A stretch of DNA of 64,000 bases from Chitinophagales bacterium (GCA_013298955.1 JAAFJT010000002.1:1-64000), one strand, 5' to 3'. Shown: positions 53,262-62,386, counted from the stretch's first letter. Made by a program: numbers and translations. The notes: a model not told the origin generated them from the letters alone.

Positions 53262-56200
53262 ATGCTGAGACAAATATTGCTTTTCTGTGCTTGTTGGTTG
53301 GTGTGGCAACCGATAACAACCGCACAACAACGATTACAGAATTTCTATACACCACAAAATGGATTACCTCAATCTCAAATCATGGGTTTGCTGCAACATA
53401 GTCGTGGACACCTTGTTGGTGGAACGCATAGTGGATTATTTATTTTTAATGGTACTTCTTTTCGGAACGTGCTTGCCAAAGATGGTTTACCGCATCATGC
53501 TGTCGGTGCGCTCACGGAAGATTCAAAAGGGCGTATTTGGTTTATGACGGGTGGTGGGAATAATCGTTTTATAAGTTATTATGACGGAGCAAAAGTCGTG
53601 ACAGACCCGAAATGGCAAACCGATATTAAGCATTTGAATATTCAACATTTTCGCATAGATGTTCACGGGAAATGTTGGTTTTTAGATAATAAAAATTTAC
53701 TTTATGTATATAACGGCAAATCAGTCAATTGCCTTTCTAAAACGAACCCGACATTACAAGGTCAAGTTTTCCATGCGCTTTTGTATGATAAAAAACATGA
53801 CCAAATCTTGCTCGGTACGACGAAAAAAGGGTTTTTCTTATTCAAAAACGATTCTTTGAAAACAGGGGTTTTAGATACAACCTTAGCTAATTATGGTGGT
53901 TTGCAACGTTTAGAATGGCTTGATAACCAACAAAACCATCAAGTTTTAGTTGGAAACCAAATCTATCGCGTCGAATTGGGAAAACTGCGATGGATTCAAA
54001 AATTGAATTATGCTGTGCCTCAACAAATAGGGAGTATTACTCAAACAAGTGATAGTACTTTTTATTTTATGCAAAAGCAATCAAAACGATTGTATTTTCA
54101 AACGGCAAACGGTAAATTAGATTCTTTTCCTGATTTTGAACACCCATTCAATATGGTTTTAGCAGATAAGGCAGATAATCTTTGGGTTGGAACCGAAGGC
54201 GGTTTGTTGCGTATTTTTTCACCCACACATGGAAAGGCTTTTTACAATTTTGACAAAAAGGATTTGAAGCAGATATGGGCTATGTTGGAGGATAAACAGG
54301 GAAATATGTGGATGGGTTCTTATTATGACAAGACTGTTTTGAAAAAAGTGAATCAAAATAAAATTCAATCGGTCAAGAAAGATGCTCAAAATGGGCTGCT
54401 TCAAGGACAAATAAAGGATGAATTTGGTTTTTTTTATTTTGGTGGTGGTGCAGATTCCATTGGAAACCTTTATTTTCCAATGCATTGGGGCATCATAAAA
54501 TATGATGGTAAACAATTTACGTCTTTTTTTCACAACCAGAAAGGCTGTTCCATGTATCTTTATGTGGACAAACAACAAAATACATTACTATCTGCATCTC
54601 TGGAAGGGTTTGATTGGATTAATCTAACGACCCAAGAAAAGCGACATTATGGAATCGAACAGGGGCTTCGCATCAAAGCTGGCGGTTACATTCGTAGCAT
54701 TGCCAAAGCGAATCAACCCAATCAATATTGGTTAGGCGGCGCATCGGGCATTTATTTATTTGATGTGGCACAAGGAAAATGCCTCAAAAGTTTTACAGAC
54801 ATCGAAGGTAATTTTCCTTTTTATGGCAATCGTTGTATTTGGGTGGACACCTATAATAATGTTTGGGCGGGCAGTAGTCAAGGTTTGTTGCGGTATGATG
54901 CTTCAAAAGATCGTTTTGAACTATTTGGCAAAACAGCTATTTATGTTGATGTGAATGCGCTGACGCAGGAACGCAATCATCTGGTCGTTGGGGCGAATAA
55001 TGGACTTTACTTTATGAATCTCGATGCTTTGCAACAAGGTAAAACCGAAATCACGCATTATGACCATCGAAGCGGTTATATCGGTATTGAACCGAATCAA
55101 AATTGCCTTGTCACGGATTCAAAAGGCGATGTATGGGTTGCGGCATCGGATATTGTTACGAGAATTACCCCATCTTTGCTGGCTCCTGCGGATTCGACAA
55201 CCGAAAATATATATGTTTTAAAAGTGAATGAACAATTGATTCCGTATCCGAAGTATGACCAAATTATCGAAATCAATCAAGGGATTGAAACGGTTCATTT
55301 TGAATTAGAAGCGGTCAATTTCCATCATGCAAACGAACTGATTTATAGGTATTCTATTGATGGCGGCAAGTGGCTCGAAACGTCGAGTGCCCATTTATTT
55401 TTCTCAGATTTATCGAATGGGGTGCATACCGTCCGCATTCAAACGATGATTGGCACGATGGATAAAGAAACGGTATTGCGTTTCAAGTTAACTTATCCGT
55501 TCCATCGGCATCGAAATTTCCCTTATTGGGCAGCACTCCTTACGTTTATGCTGATTTCATGGGCGGGTTACGCCTTGCGTCAATCCACGATCCGCGAAAA
55601 GCAAGCGGATTTGAAAAGTCAACAAGCGGATTTTGATAAAAAGAAATTAGCCCTCCAAAATGACGCTTTACAACTCCAAATGCAGCAAACGGCTTTAGAT
55701 AAAATGAAAGCAGAGCGCAAAACGGATATTTTGCGGGTCAAAATGTTGGAAGCACAGATGAATCCGCATTTTATTTTCAATGTTTTATCGGCGATCCAAA
55801 ATTTGATCTTACAAAATAATCCAGAAGTCGCTTCTGAAAATTTGGTTAAAATGGCGCGGTTAATCCGCCTATTTTTAGAGGCGAATAATAACACGTTGTC
55901 GGATGAATTTTCGATGGTTCCGTTAGATAAAGAAATAGATTTATTGAAACGCTATATTGAATTTGAAAAACTGAAGTATGGGGACCGATTCGATTATGAC
56001 CTGAATATTGCCCAAACGATTCAAGATGACCCTGGTTCCATTGAGATTCCAACCATGTTTATTCAACCTTTTGTTGAAAATGCGATAAAACATGGTGTTT
56101 TATCGTTGCCGAATCGCCAAAAAGGATTCATTTGGATAGAGATGTATTTGGAAAACGAAGATTATTTTATTTGCAAAGTCCGAGATAATGGCATTGGGAT

Positions 56201-56372
56201 TGAAGCCTCGAAGGAATTAAATAAACATTCTATCGGCGGACACAAAAGTTTAGGGACTAAAATTATCAAAGATAGGCTCGACAAATTAAATGAATTAGGT
56301 TCGGATGTCCAAATTACGACGACAAATGTAGCAACAGGTGGCACCGAAGTCACGATTCAAATTGGATTATAA
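53262..56372 (+). CDS. Hybrid-sensor type histidine kinase with two-component propeller (LytS/His_kinase class)
   Basis: The protein is 1,036 aa from the ATG at 53262, with a signal peptide ending in TTAQ. Residues about 25-640 form a two-component-regulator beta-propeller (repeats such as DSKGRIWFMTGG, NLWVGTEGGLL, NVWAGSSQGLLRYD). They are followed by a Y_Y_Y domain (about 655-745), one membrane helix (about 753-770) and a coiled coil. The cytoplasmic kinase is of the His_kinase class: EAQMNPHFIFNVLSAIQNLIL with His836, then the ATP-binding FVENAIKHG and KVRDNGIGIEAS. The periplasmic propeller senses an unknown signal. The response regulator follows after 27 bases. Confidence 0.95.
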   Translation: MLRQILLFCACWLVWQPITTAQQRLQNFYTPQNGLPQSQIMGLLQHSRGHLVGGTHSGLFIFNGTSFRNVLAKDGLPHHAVGALTEDSKGRIWFMTGGGNNRFISYYDGAKVVTDPKWQTDIKHLNIQHFRIDVHGKCWFLDNKNLLYVYNGKSVNCLSKTNPTLQGQVFHALLYDKKHDQILLGTTKKGFFLFKNDSLKTGVLDTTLANYGGLQRLEWLDNQQNHQVLVGNQIYRVELGKLRWIQKLNYAVPQQIGSITQTSDSTFYFMQKQSKRLYFQTANGKLDSFPDFEHPFNMVLADKADNLWVGTEGGLLRIFSPTHGKAFYNFDKKDLKQIWAMLEDKQGNMWMGSYYDKTVLKKVNQNKIQSVKKDAQNGLLQGQIKDEFGFFYFGGGADSIGNLYFPMHWGIIKYDGKQFTSFFHNQKGCSMYLYVDKQQNTLLSASLEGFDWINLTTQEKRHYGIEQGLRIKAGGYIRSIAKANQPNQYWLGGASGIYLFDVAQGKCLKSFTDIEGNFPFYGNRCIWVDTYNNVWAGSSQGLLRYDASKDRFELFGKTAIYVDVNALTQERNHLVVGANNGLYFMNLDALQQGKTEITHYDHRSGYIGIEPNQNCLVTDSKGDVWVAASDIVTRITPSLLAPADSTTENIYVLKVNEQLIPYPKYDQIIEINQGIETVHFELEAVNFHHANELIYRYSIDGGKWLETSSAHLFFSDLSNGVHTVRIQTMIGTMDKETVLRFKLTYPFHRHRNFPYWAALLTFMLISWAGYALRQSTIREKQADLKSQQADFDKKKLALQNDALQLQMQQTALDKMKAERKTDILRVKMLEAQMNPHFIFNVLSAIQNLILQNNPEVASENLVKMARLIRLFLEANNNTLSDEFSMVPLDKEIDLLKRYIEFEKLKYGDRFDYDLNIAQTIQDDPGSIEIPTMFIQPFVENAIKHGVLSLPNRQKGFIWIEMYLENEDYFICKVRDNGIGIEASKELNKHSIGGHKSLGTKIIKDRLDKLNELGSDVQITTTNVATGGTEVTIQIGL

Positions 56373-56399
56373 TTATTATTTAAAACGTATTTTAAAAAT

Positions 56400-57188
56400 A
56401 TGACAAGTATAAAAACGGTCATTGTAGATGATTCCGAATCAGATCGGTTGCTTTTGAAAAATCGCTTATCCAAATTATGCCCTCAAATTGAGATTATCGG
56501 GGAAGCCAATGCGCGTGCAACGGGTTTTCAACAAATTAGGGCATTGAAACCTCAATTGGTATTCTTAGACATCGAATTGCAACCAGGTACGGGATTCGAT
56601 ATTTTGAATGATTTTCTAAAAATCGGTTCGATAGATTTCAAAGTTATTTTTTTCACAGGGCATGGCACCAAAGAGAATTTGCGGAAAGCCATTAATTATG
56701 CCGCGCTTCAAGTGTTAGAAAAACCGATTGGCGATGATAATTTACAGGATGTGGTCAACGTGATTCAAGCCTTCGTTCAAACCGAAACGTACAATCAACA
56801 ACTCCAAATGATGTTAGACCTCGTGGTGGATAAAATACCTTCTAAATTACCTGTGGAGACCATGCGCAACGGTACGCTCTTTTTGGAAAAAGAAAAAATT
56901 GTTTATTTGGAGGCAGATGGCAGTGTGACTGATTTTTATCTTTCGGATGGTACGAAGGTGACTGGTAAAAAAAATTTAGGACAGTATCGCCATTCGTTGG
57001 AAGGGAAATCATCGGTTTTTCACATGATTCATCGCAGTTATGTCATCAATGAAAACTATTTGCATGGCTTGGAATCCCGCTCGGAATCCGAACATGTTAT
57101 CTTGACAATGGGAAATAGATTGCAAAAAGTACCCATTTCCCGAAATATGGGTCGGAAATTCAAAGAATATTGGAATTTAAGAGGTTAG
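56400..57188 (+). CDS. LytTR-family response regulator
   Basis: The protein is 262 aa. The receiver domain (1-120) has the acidic pair Asp10-Asp11, the phosphorylation site Asp57 in LVFLDIEL, Thr86 and Lys108 (VLEKP). The C-terminal LytTR DNA-binding domain (about 158-260) includes IVYLEADGSVTDFYLSDGTKV, MIHRSYVINENYLHGLE and VPISRNMGRKFKEYW. It is the partner of the kinase just upstream. The ACCATTCAT direct repeats in the window are plausible targets. Confidence 0.96.
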   Translation: MTSIKTVIVDDSESDRLLLKNRLSKLCPQIEIIGEANARATGFQQIRALKPQLVFLDIELQPGTGFDILNDFLKIGSIDFKVIFFTGHGTKENLRKAINYAALQVLEKPIGDDNLQDVVNVIQAFVQTETYNQQLQMMLDLVVDKIPSKLPVETMRNGTLFLEKEKIVYLEADGSVTDFYLSDGTKVTGKKNLGQYRHSLEGKSSVFHMIHRSYVINENYLHGLESRSESEHVILTMGNRLQKVPISRNMGRKFKEYWNLRG

Positions 57189-57196
57189 AAAATGAT

Positions 57197-57244
57197 AAAA
57201 CAGGAATGCCTTGTAAACAGTGGTTTGCAAGGCACTCCTGTTTT
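57197..57244. terminator. Bidirectional terminator between the regulator and the nuclease gene
   Basis: AAAACAGGAnTGCCTTG pairs with CAAGGCAnTCCTGTTTT, with one mismatch, and there are A/T runs on both sides. It lies between convergent genes. It shares its core with 53035-53073. Confidence 0.8.
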
Positions 57245-57257
57245 CAAGAAGCAGACC

Positions 57258-58136
57258 TTAATCAATATCTATTTTTCGTCCTTTCGCTATTCGTTCAATA
57301 TCTTCCAAATCTAAACCTGTAATTTTAGACACAAAAGCCCAATCAGCACCTTCTGCCAAAGCCTTTTTAGCTGTAATTATATTTGCTTTTCTCATGCCGC
57401 GCCCCTCTGCCGTTTCAAGCACACTACTTTCGATACGGCGATTTTTAATGTGGTGCGAATAGGTTGCTTTTTCTTCTTCAGACATTTTCTCATAATTCAA
57501 GGCTTCTTTGGCGCGTTCCATGCCCTTTGCGTGGAAATCATCTTTAATGTCACTGTTTTTTAAGAAATAAATCCACTCATCTAAGGGGCGTTCAATCACA
57601 TCCTTTTGAAAATTATTGACCCGAATCACATAATATTTGGGAAAAATATCCGCAACGGTCTCAATATTGAATCGTTCTTTTTGATGTTTCGTAGGTTTGA
57701 AAATGTCTTTTTTATGCTTGCCTACGAAATTTCCTTTGTATTCATAGATATAATCCTTGCCTTGTCCTAATCGAAAGTACAAAATATTAATGGAAAAGGC
57801 TTTTTTAATCGTGCTATAATTTTTACCTTCGGAGATATATTCCGTGATTAATTTGGAAATCCCATAAATCATGCGATGAAAATAATCATCTTGATTATCA
57901 TATTGGAGTTCAATCAACATTAATTCACCTTTGGTGGATTTCGCTAAAATATCCACTCGGTCATATTTATCTTGCAAACTTTCTTTGTTGCCTTCGCTTT
58001 CTAAGAGGTTTTCGATGGTCACATCAAATCCTAAGAGTTCGCTTAAAAAGCCTTCTAAAATCATAAAATTTTCCTTATGACGGAGGATTTTTTTCATCGC
58101 CCAATCAAAACTTATAAAGGTGCGTTCTTTACTCAT
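57258..58136 (-). CDS. Rpn-family PD-(D/E)XK nuclease (transposase-like)
   Basis: The protein is 292 aa from the ATG at 58136. The N-terminus (TFISFDWAMKKILRHKENFMILEGFLSELLG) and the catalytic core DRVDILAKSTKGELMLIELQ (Asp, Glu-x-Gln) are those of PDDEXK_2 or Rpn proteins. They are often annotated as recombination-promoting nuclease or putative transposase. The C-terminal part (EGRGMRKANIITAKKALAEGADWAFVSKITGLDLEDIERI) is the usual helical tail. No terminal inverted repeats or target duplications were seen, so it is not shown to be mobile. Confidence 0.9.
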   Translation of the reverse strand: MSKERTFISFDWAMKKILRHKENFMILEGFLSELLGFDVTIENLLESEGNKESLQDKYDRVDILAKSTKGELMLIELQYDNQDDYFHRMIYGISKLITEYISEGKNYSTIKKAFSINILYFRLGQGKDYIYEYKGNFVGKHKKDIFKPTKHQKERFNIETVADIFPKYYVIRVNNFQKDVIERPLDEWIYFLKNSDIKDDFHAKGMERAKEALNYEKMSEEEKATYSHHIKNRRIESSVLETAEGRGMRKANIITAKKALAEGADWAFVSKITGLDLEDIERIAKGRKIDID

Positions 58137-58391
58137 GATTTTTTTTGATTTTTGGTGAATAATCAGCTGCAAATTAACAACATTTAACCCTTCCTAAACT
58201 ATTTTTTTGCTTAAAAGTTGTTCAAAAACCCTCCTTTAATACATTTTGTATTTTAGAATACAGATTTTAACGCATAACTTTTGGTGATTTCGCTCCAAAT
58301 AAATGTCGGGCACGGCTTTCAATTCTGCAATAATGCCTTTCTGTTTTACATTGATAATCAACGATTTATAATTTTAACAAACCACTTATTT

Positions 58392-59582
58392 TCACCTCCA
58401 AATAGGCTGATACACTGAAAAATGTAAGGGTAAATGCTGGTTCAGCATTGAATATTGGAGATACAATTTGCTGAGATGTTCTAATTCATGTTTATAATTT
58501 TCTTCAAAACTAAGCATCACTGCAGCCTTGAAATAACGCAAGGCATTTTTAGAATCCTTTATTTTCAAATAACGCTCGGCATTAATTCGATGAAAAATAG
58601 CAATTTTGGAACGCGTCAAGAGCGTAATCTCACAAGGGTCTTCATAAACATCTAAAATTTTTTCAGCATTGGCAATGTCACCACTTTTAATATAAAGTTC
58701 TGCTTCTCGCATTTGAGCAAATTTATACCATTTTTCATCATCTGAATTTTTATAAAACGAATTAGAATTTTGAAATAATCTTTTTGCTTCCTCAAAAAAA
58801 GGTTGTTTTTGTTGAATTTCACCTTGTCGCATTAAAGTTAACGCAATTTGATGTTGTGTATTCATAAAAAATTCATCCTTTTGATGGCTTTTCAACGGCA
58901 ACGTTTGAGCGAATTGTTGGGTTTCTTTAAAAACGGTCAAGGCTTTATCATATTGATTTAATTGTCTAAATATATGTCCTTGTAAATTAATAGATTGTAA
59001 TAATTTAATCGGTTCTTTTTCCAGTTTTTCAAAGGCGGCTCTACTTTTTTGAGCGAGTGGCAACGAGCCAATCGAACCTTCACTCGTACCAAATTGCATT
59101 TGGATTTTGGCAAAAACAAGGTGAAAATACCCATACAAATAAGGATTATTGGAATGAAGATGTTCAATTTTGATAAAATCATTCAAGTTCGTAATGATTT
59201 TTAACGAAGTCGTCATTTCTCCTTTTTCGGTTAAGAAATCAGTATTGTGAACCGTTTCTTCCACGAATTTGACCGAATTATCAAAATTGAAGAAGGCTTG
59301 CGGTTGGATTTCTTGGCTTTTGCGCCATTGCTCCTTGGCTGTTTTTTCTTGGTATTTGGTCAAAATTTGATGTGCGCTGTCATAAGCCGCAGGCAAATAA
59401 CAAGCCCATTCGACCCTTTCAAACGTAATTGCACCATTGAGAATGTCGTGATACGCTTTACGATGTAACGTTTTGCCAATTTTTTTGCCAAAAGTCCTAA
59501 CAAAATCCGAAGAGGCTCCATAGTAATTGCCAATATCGGATAATAATTCTTTCAAATGGGATAATTGAATGTTGTGCTGCAT
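58392..59582 (-). CDS. Hypothetical helical repeat (TPR-like) protein
   Basis: The protein is 396 aa without a signal peptide. From about residue 145 the sequence is made of paired helices of the TPR type (SINLQGHIFRQLNQYDKALTVFKET, NTQHQIALTLMRQGEIQQKQPFFEEAKRLF, REAELYIKSGDIANAEKILDVYED, AERYLKIKDSKNALRYFKAAVML). The first 110 residues are helical and do not match anything I know. It is probably a cytosolic scaffold. The 219-base gap to the nuclease contains nothing coding that I can support. Confidence 0.7.
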   Translation of the reverse strand: MQHNIQLSHLKELLSDIGNYYGASSDFVRTFGKKIGKTLHRKAYHDILNGAITFERVEWACYLPAAYDSAHQILTKYQEKTAKEQWRKSQEIQPQAFFNFDNSVKFVEETVHNTDFLTEKGEMTTSLKIITNLNDFIKIEHLHSNNPYLYGYFHLVFAKIQMQFGTSEGSIGSLPLAQKSRAAFEKLEKEPIKLLQSINLQGHIFRQLNQYDKALTVFKETQQFAQTLPLKSHQKDEFFMNTQHQIALTLMRQGEIQQKQPFFEEAKRLFQNSNSFYKNSDDEKWYKFAQMREAELYIKSGDIANAEKILDVYEDPCEITLLTRSKIAIFHRINAERYLKIKDSKNALRYFKAAVMLSFEENYKHELEHLSKLYLQYSMLNQHLPLHFSVYQPIWR

Positions 59583-59684
59583 AGAGATGGTCTGTTTAAG
59601 TTACTGTAACAGTTAAACGAATTCAAAAGTTGTGTTACCGTATTTCAAAAGGGCTGAAAAACACTGCCTATTTTTGACCGATGT

Positions 59685-59745
59685 AAAGCTATAAACTATC
59701 AATGCAGAAAATCTGCATTCATAACGCATAGCTTTGTCCATTATT
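59685..59745. repeat. Nested hairpin with TGCATTCAT element (1 of 3)
   Basis: AAAGCTAT and ATAGCTTT enclose AATGCAGAAAATCTGCATT. Two further hairpins with the same TGCATTCAT arm follow at about 59863-59925 and 60151-60175. Confidence 0.75.
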
Positions 59746-59837
59746 ATAAATTATCTTTTATAAAATAATGAAAATAAAATGTAACGGTTTGAAAAAAACG
59801 GATATAATTAAATACGACAAGGTTTTTGGAAGGCAGG

Positions 59838-59935
59838 TTTCAACAAAAGCTCCTTCCGAAAAGCCTAAAAATTATGAATGCATATTTTTTGCATTCATAA
59901 TTTTTAGGCTTTGCAATGATTCCCAATTCCGTTTT
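59838..59935. repeat. Hairpin with TGCATTCAT element (2 of 3)
   Basis: AAAGCCTAAAAATTATGAATGCA pairs with TGCATTCATAATTTTTAGGCTTT around an AT-rich loop. This is the longest of the three related hairpins in the 673-base gap. Confidence 0.85.
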
Positions 59936-59942
59936 TAGGATT

Positions 59943-60012
59943 ACCATTCATAGCCCTTTTTCGACTATTCATGATTTTGAATGCTATTCATAAGTGATTT
60001 TCGACCATTCAT
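59943..60012 (+). promoter_or_regulatory. Array of four LytTR-type half sites
   Basis: ACCATTCAT (59943), ACTATTCAT (59964), GCTATTCAT (59983) and ACCATTCAT (60004) all point the same way, at 21, 19 and 21 bp. Two standard N12 pairs result. The next promoter box (TACTTTTG, 60067-60074) begins 63 bp after the start of the last half site, 21 bp farther than in the single operator at 62317. Confidence 0.55.
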
Positions 60013-60066
60013 GATTTCAACGCGTGGTAACGGATTTGATAATTTTTTTTGTAAAATTTTAGTATA

Positions 60067-60074
60067 TACTTTTG
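60067..60074 (+). promoter_or_regulatory. TAnnTTTG -7 box (TACTTTTG) for the small TPR gene
   Basis: An exact consensus match downstream of the four-site LytTR array. The leader to the TPR gene at 60256 would be about 180 bases and contains the third TGCATTCAT hairpin (about 60151-60172). Confidence 0.5.
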
Positions 60075-60255
60075 TTTAATAATGGGTTAGGCATGAACGA
60101 AACGGAGTTCATATATTGAAAAATAAAATAATTTTTTTATCAAAAATAGATGAATGCACATTATCTGCATTCATAAAACTCAATTTTGCAAAAGATTATA
60201 AATTAATTTTAACAAAAGATGAAAAAAAGGTAACGTTTTTATAATTTTTGATAAA

Positions 60256-60615
60256 ATGGAGGTAAGGTTAAAATCCTTACTGAACGGATTTTATTTTTTA
60301 ACATATTTAACAACCAATTCAATGATGTTTCAAGACCAAAGCAGATTCGCCCACATTGGTGCAAAACAAATGGAGGCTTTTTTTCTAAGCATGAACCAAG
60401 TTTCGGTTGAAAGTGACAACGCTGTTGAATATTATTCGATGGTTGTCGCGCTCCAACCCAATGATAGTCAAGCATTTGTGCTGTTAGGAGATGCCTACTA
60501 TGCCCGCTATGATTATCCGCAGGCGAGAGCCTGTTATCAAACGGCACTTGAAATTGCCCCAAGTAATATCTGGGCGGCGCACTCTTTAAAGACCATGAAT
60601 TATTATGGATGGTAA
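60256..60615 (+). CDS. Small TPR protein
   Basis: The protein is 119 aa from the ATG at 60256; a start at 60322 (97 aa) is also possible and would remove the odd N-terminus. It has about two TPR units: SVESDNAVEYYSMVVALQPNDSQAFVLLGDAYYARYDYPQARACYQTALEIAPSNIWAAHSLKTM. It is predicted to be cytosolic or an adaptor. It lies just downstream of the LytTR-type array, so it may belong to that regulon. No function can be assigned. Confidence 0.6.
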   Translation: MEVRLKSLLNGFYFLTYLTTNSMMFQDQSRFAHIGAKQMEAFFLSMNQVSVESDNAVEYYSMVVALQPNDSQAFVLLGDAYYARYDYPQARACYQTALEIAPSNIWAAHSLKTMNYYGW

Positions 60616-60623
60616 CGGATGCA

Positions 60624-60665
60624 GCACCGTAGTCGGGAAATTTATTTCCCGCTAGCGGTGCTTTT
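60624..60665 (+). terminator. Terminator after the small TPR gene
   Basis: GCACCGtAGtCGGGAAAT pairs with ATTTCCCGcTAgCGGTGC and is followed by TTTT. It shares the CGGGAAAT core with the repeat at 30189-30261. Confidence 0.7.
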
Positions 60666-60757
60666 CAACTCATTGATAATGAGCATTTTTAATATTATAA
60701 AAATTAATTCAATTTTAAATAAAAATCATTTTTAGCTATCAATCCGTTTTTAAAATC

Positions 60758-62002
60758 ATGGAAAGAAACAACAAAGCTACGGCAATTTATAGTCAAGAGC
60801 AGATTAAACAACTCTGTCAAGATTTGAGTAACCACGTTGCACCGCTTTATCAATCTCAAGGCAAACCGATGGATTTCAACAAAACCACTCCTGCTAATTA
60901 TGAGGTTTTGATGGCGGCGATTAATCATGGACGTGCGCCTTATGCCATCAAATGCGAGTGGTTGCGCGACTTATTTACCGTGCATCGCAAAAAACAAAAG
61001 CCAACGCCCATTCAAAAAATTCATATTGGGGCGTGTTGTCAATATTTAGGTTATGCACAGGAGGCGGCGTATTGGGAAGCGATGGATGCCCAAACGCATA
61101 CGTATCTGGGCAAATACAAAGTCTATTGGAAAGGCACGACCGATAATAGCCCTCATAAACCGCCCCTTTATGAGTATGATTTGGAATTAACCAAACATTA
61201 TACGGCATTTATTCCCGTTACCGATAAAAATTTGGAAATTTATACAGGTGCGCCCGCCAGCGTTCATGCAGGCAACGTCTATTTGGAACTGAACCATCCC
61301 AATCTGAGTGAAAAATTCTTTATGATTTTCCATATCGGCATTAGCGGCAGCGATTTAAATACGTTGTCTGCGTTACTGCTTTGCGTGGATAATACGCCTT
61401 GTCCGTGTTCGCTGCCCGTGTTGCTGGTCAAACACAACACGGTAATATGCCCTCATTTTCTCGTTGAATACTTTCGGCGTTACGATGTCAATGGCTTACT
61501 GAAAGGGAAACGCGTCAGCCGATTAAAAAAAATGTTAGATGATTTATATATGAAACAGCTTGATTTACAGCGATTAAGCGGTTTACAAGGCGTTTGGATT
61601 CTGTATATACAGTCCAAAGGCATGGATGTAGAACACATTAAACTTGAAATTCACAACAATCATCAAGTTTCCTGTGATAGTAGTTTGAATTCTTATACAA
61701 ACGGCACGTTAGAATTGCTGGGTGGCAATGTCAAAATCGAATTACGAACGCCTATTTCTTATGCAGTGGTTATTCTTCAAGTCGGCGCGATTATGAAATT
61801 GGAAAATATTCCGGAACCTATCAAAGCAAGATACTTATCATCGGGCAGACTTCAGCCTGAATCGGGTGCTGTTGTGATGGTTCGGACGCAAGTGCCTTTT
61901 GCCGAATTGCCCAAACCTTATTTTATCAAGGCGGACACGCCTCCTTATAATGAACTGAAACAGCAAGGGATTATCGCACTTTTAGATGAATGTGGGAGTT
62001 AA
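60758..62002 (+). CDS. Hypothetical protein of unknown family
   Basis: The protein is 414 aa without signal peptide or membrane segment. The first 105 residues are helical and basic (EQIKQLCQDLSNHV, YAIKCEWLRDLFTVHRKKQKPTPIQ) and may be a DNA-binding or protein-binding module. The rest is beta-rich with TYLGKYKVYWKG, NVYLELNHPNLSEKFFMIFHIG and a cysteine cluster CVDNTPCPCSLPV. I do not recognise the family. The gene is 142 bases after the small TPR gene, with a terminator between, and is followed by its own terminator. Confidence 0.6.
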   Translation: MERNNKATAIYSQEQIKQLCQDLSNHVAPLYQSQGKPMDFNKTTPANYEVLMAAINHGRAPYAIKCEWLRDLFTVHRKKQKPTPIQKIHIGACCQYLGYAQEAAYWEAMDAQTHTYLGKYKVYWKGTTDNSPHKPPLYEYDLELTKHYTAFIPVTDKNLEIYTGAPASVHAGNVYLELNHPNLSEKFFMIFHIGISGSDLNTLSALLLCVDNTPCPCSLPVLLVKHNTVICPHFLVEYFRRYDVNGLLKGKRVSRLKKMLDDLYMKQLDLQRLSGLQGVWILYIQSKGMDVEHIKLEIHNNHQVSCDSSLNSYTNGTLELLGGNVKIELRTPISYAVVILQVGAIMKLENIPEPIKARYLSSGRLQPESGAVVMVRTQVPFAELPKPYFIKADTPPYNELKQQGIIALLDECGS

Positions 62003-62003
62003 G

Positions 62004-62057
62004 TTTTCAGATGGAATTCACTCAGTAACGGAAAATCAACTGAATTCCACCTGAAAA
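62004..62057 (+). terminator. Terminator of the 414-aa gene
   Basis: TTTTCAGaTGGAATTCA pairs with TGAATTCCAcCTGAAAA around a 20-base loop, just after the stop. It resembles the palindromes seen elsewhere in the window and could act in both directions. Confidence 0.65.
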
Positions 62058-62109
62058 ATGAGGTGAATTACCTTAATAGGTGTGTCTCGTTTTTTACAAA
62101 AATTCACTA

Positions 62110-62117
62110 TACTTTTG
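62110..62117 (+). promoter_or_regulatory. TAnnTTTG -7 box (TACTTTTG), upstream copy
   Basis: An exact consensus match in the long leader region. It is followed by TATCAAA and, 60 bases on, by an AATAATATATTAAAATATT block (62172) that recurs at about 62430. Confidence 0.35.
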
Positions 62118-62316
62118 TATCAAAATTTGCAATCGAATGATTTGTATTGGAGTTCAAATGAAAGTAGGGTGAATAATATATTAAAATATTTTTTTTACAT
62201 AAAAAATAATCATGTGTTAGTTAATTGTATTATTAAAAATGTTGTGATGGAATAGTTTGAAAGTTAAGGTTTTAACAAGGATTTTTTTTGTAAGAACCAT
62301 GTTAAAACCTTTTTAA

Positions 62317-62345
62317 ACCATTCATGCGCAAAAACGACCATTGAT
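62317..62345 (+). promoter_or_regulatory. LytTR-type operator before the small Lys-rich gene
   Basis: ACCATTCAT (62317-62325), N11, ACCATTGAT (62337-62345). The promoter box TACATTTG (62379-62386) begins 42 bp after the start of the second half site. Between them GAAACGATTAAnCATA is also found in the copy at 63521. Confidence 0.6.
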
Positions 62346-62378
62346 TATGTTGTTGAAACGATTAAGCATACATTGAAT

Positions 62379-62386
62379 TACATTTG
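62379..62386 (+). promoter_or_regulatory. TAnnTTTG -7 box (TACATTTG) with TTG 23 bp upstream
   Basis: An exact consensus match with a TTG at 62353, a suitable -33 spacing. The leader to the ATG at 62578 is about 190 bases. Confidence 0.55.

Noticed and set aside
57258-58136. Calling the Rpn-like gene an insertion sequence
   Set aside because: The protein family is often labelled transposase, but no terminal inverted repeats, target duplications or second copy were found around it.
58300-58345. Short match GCACGGCTTTCAAT shared between 53111 and 58317
   Set aside because: Only about 14-24 bases match and no structure or gene context links the two places; it may be chance or a trace of an older repeat.
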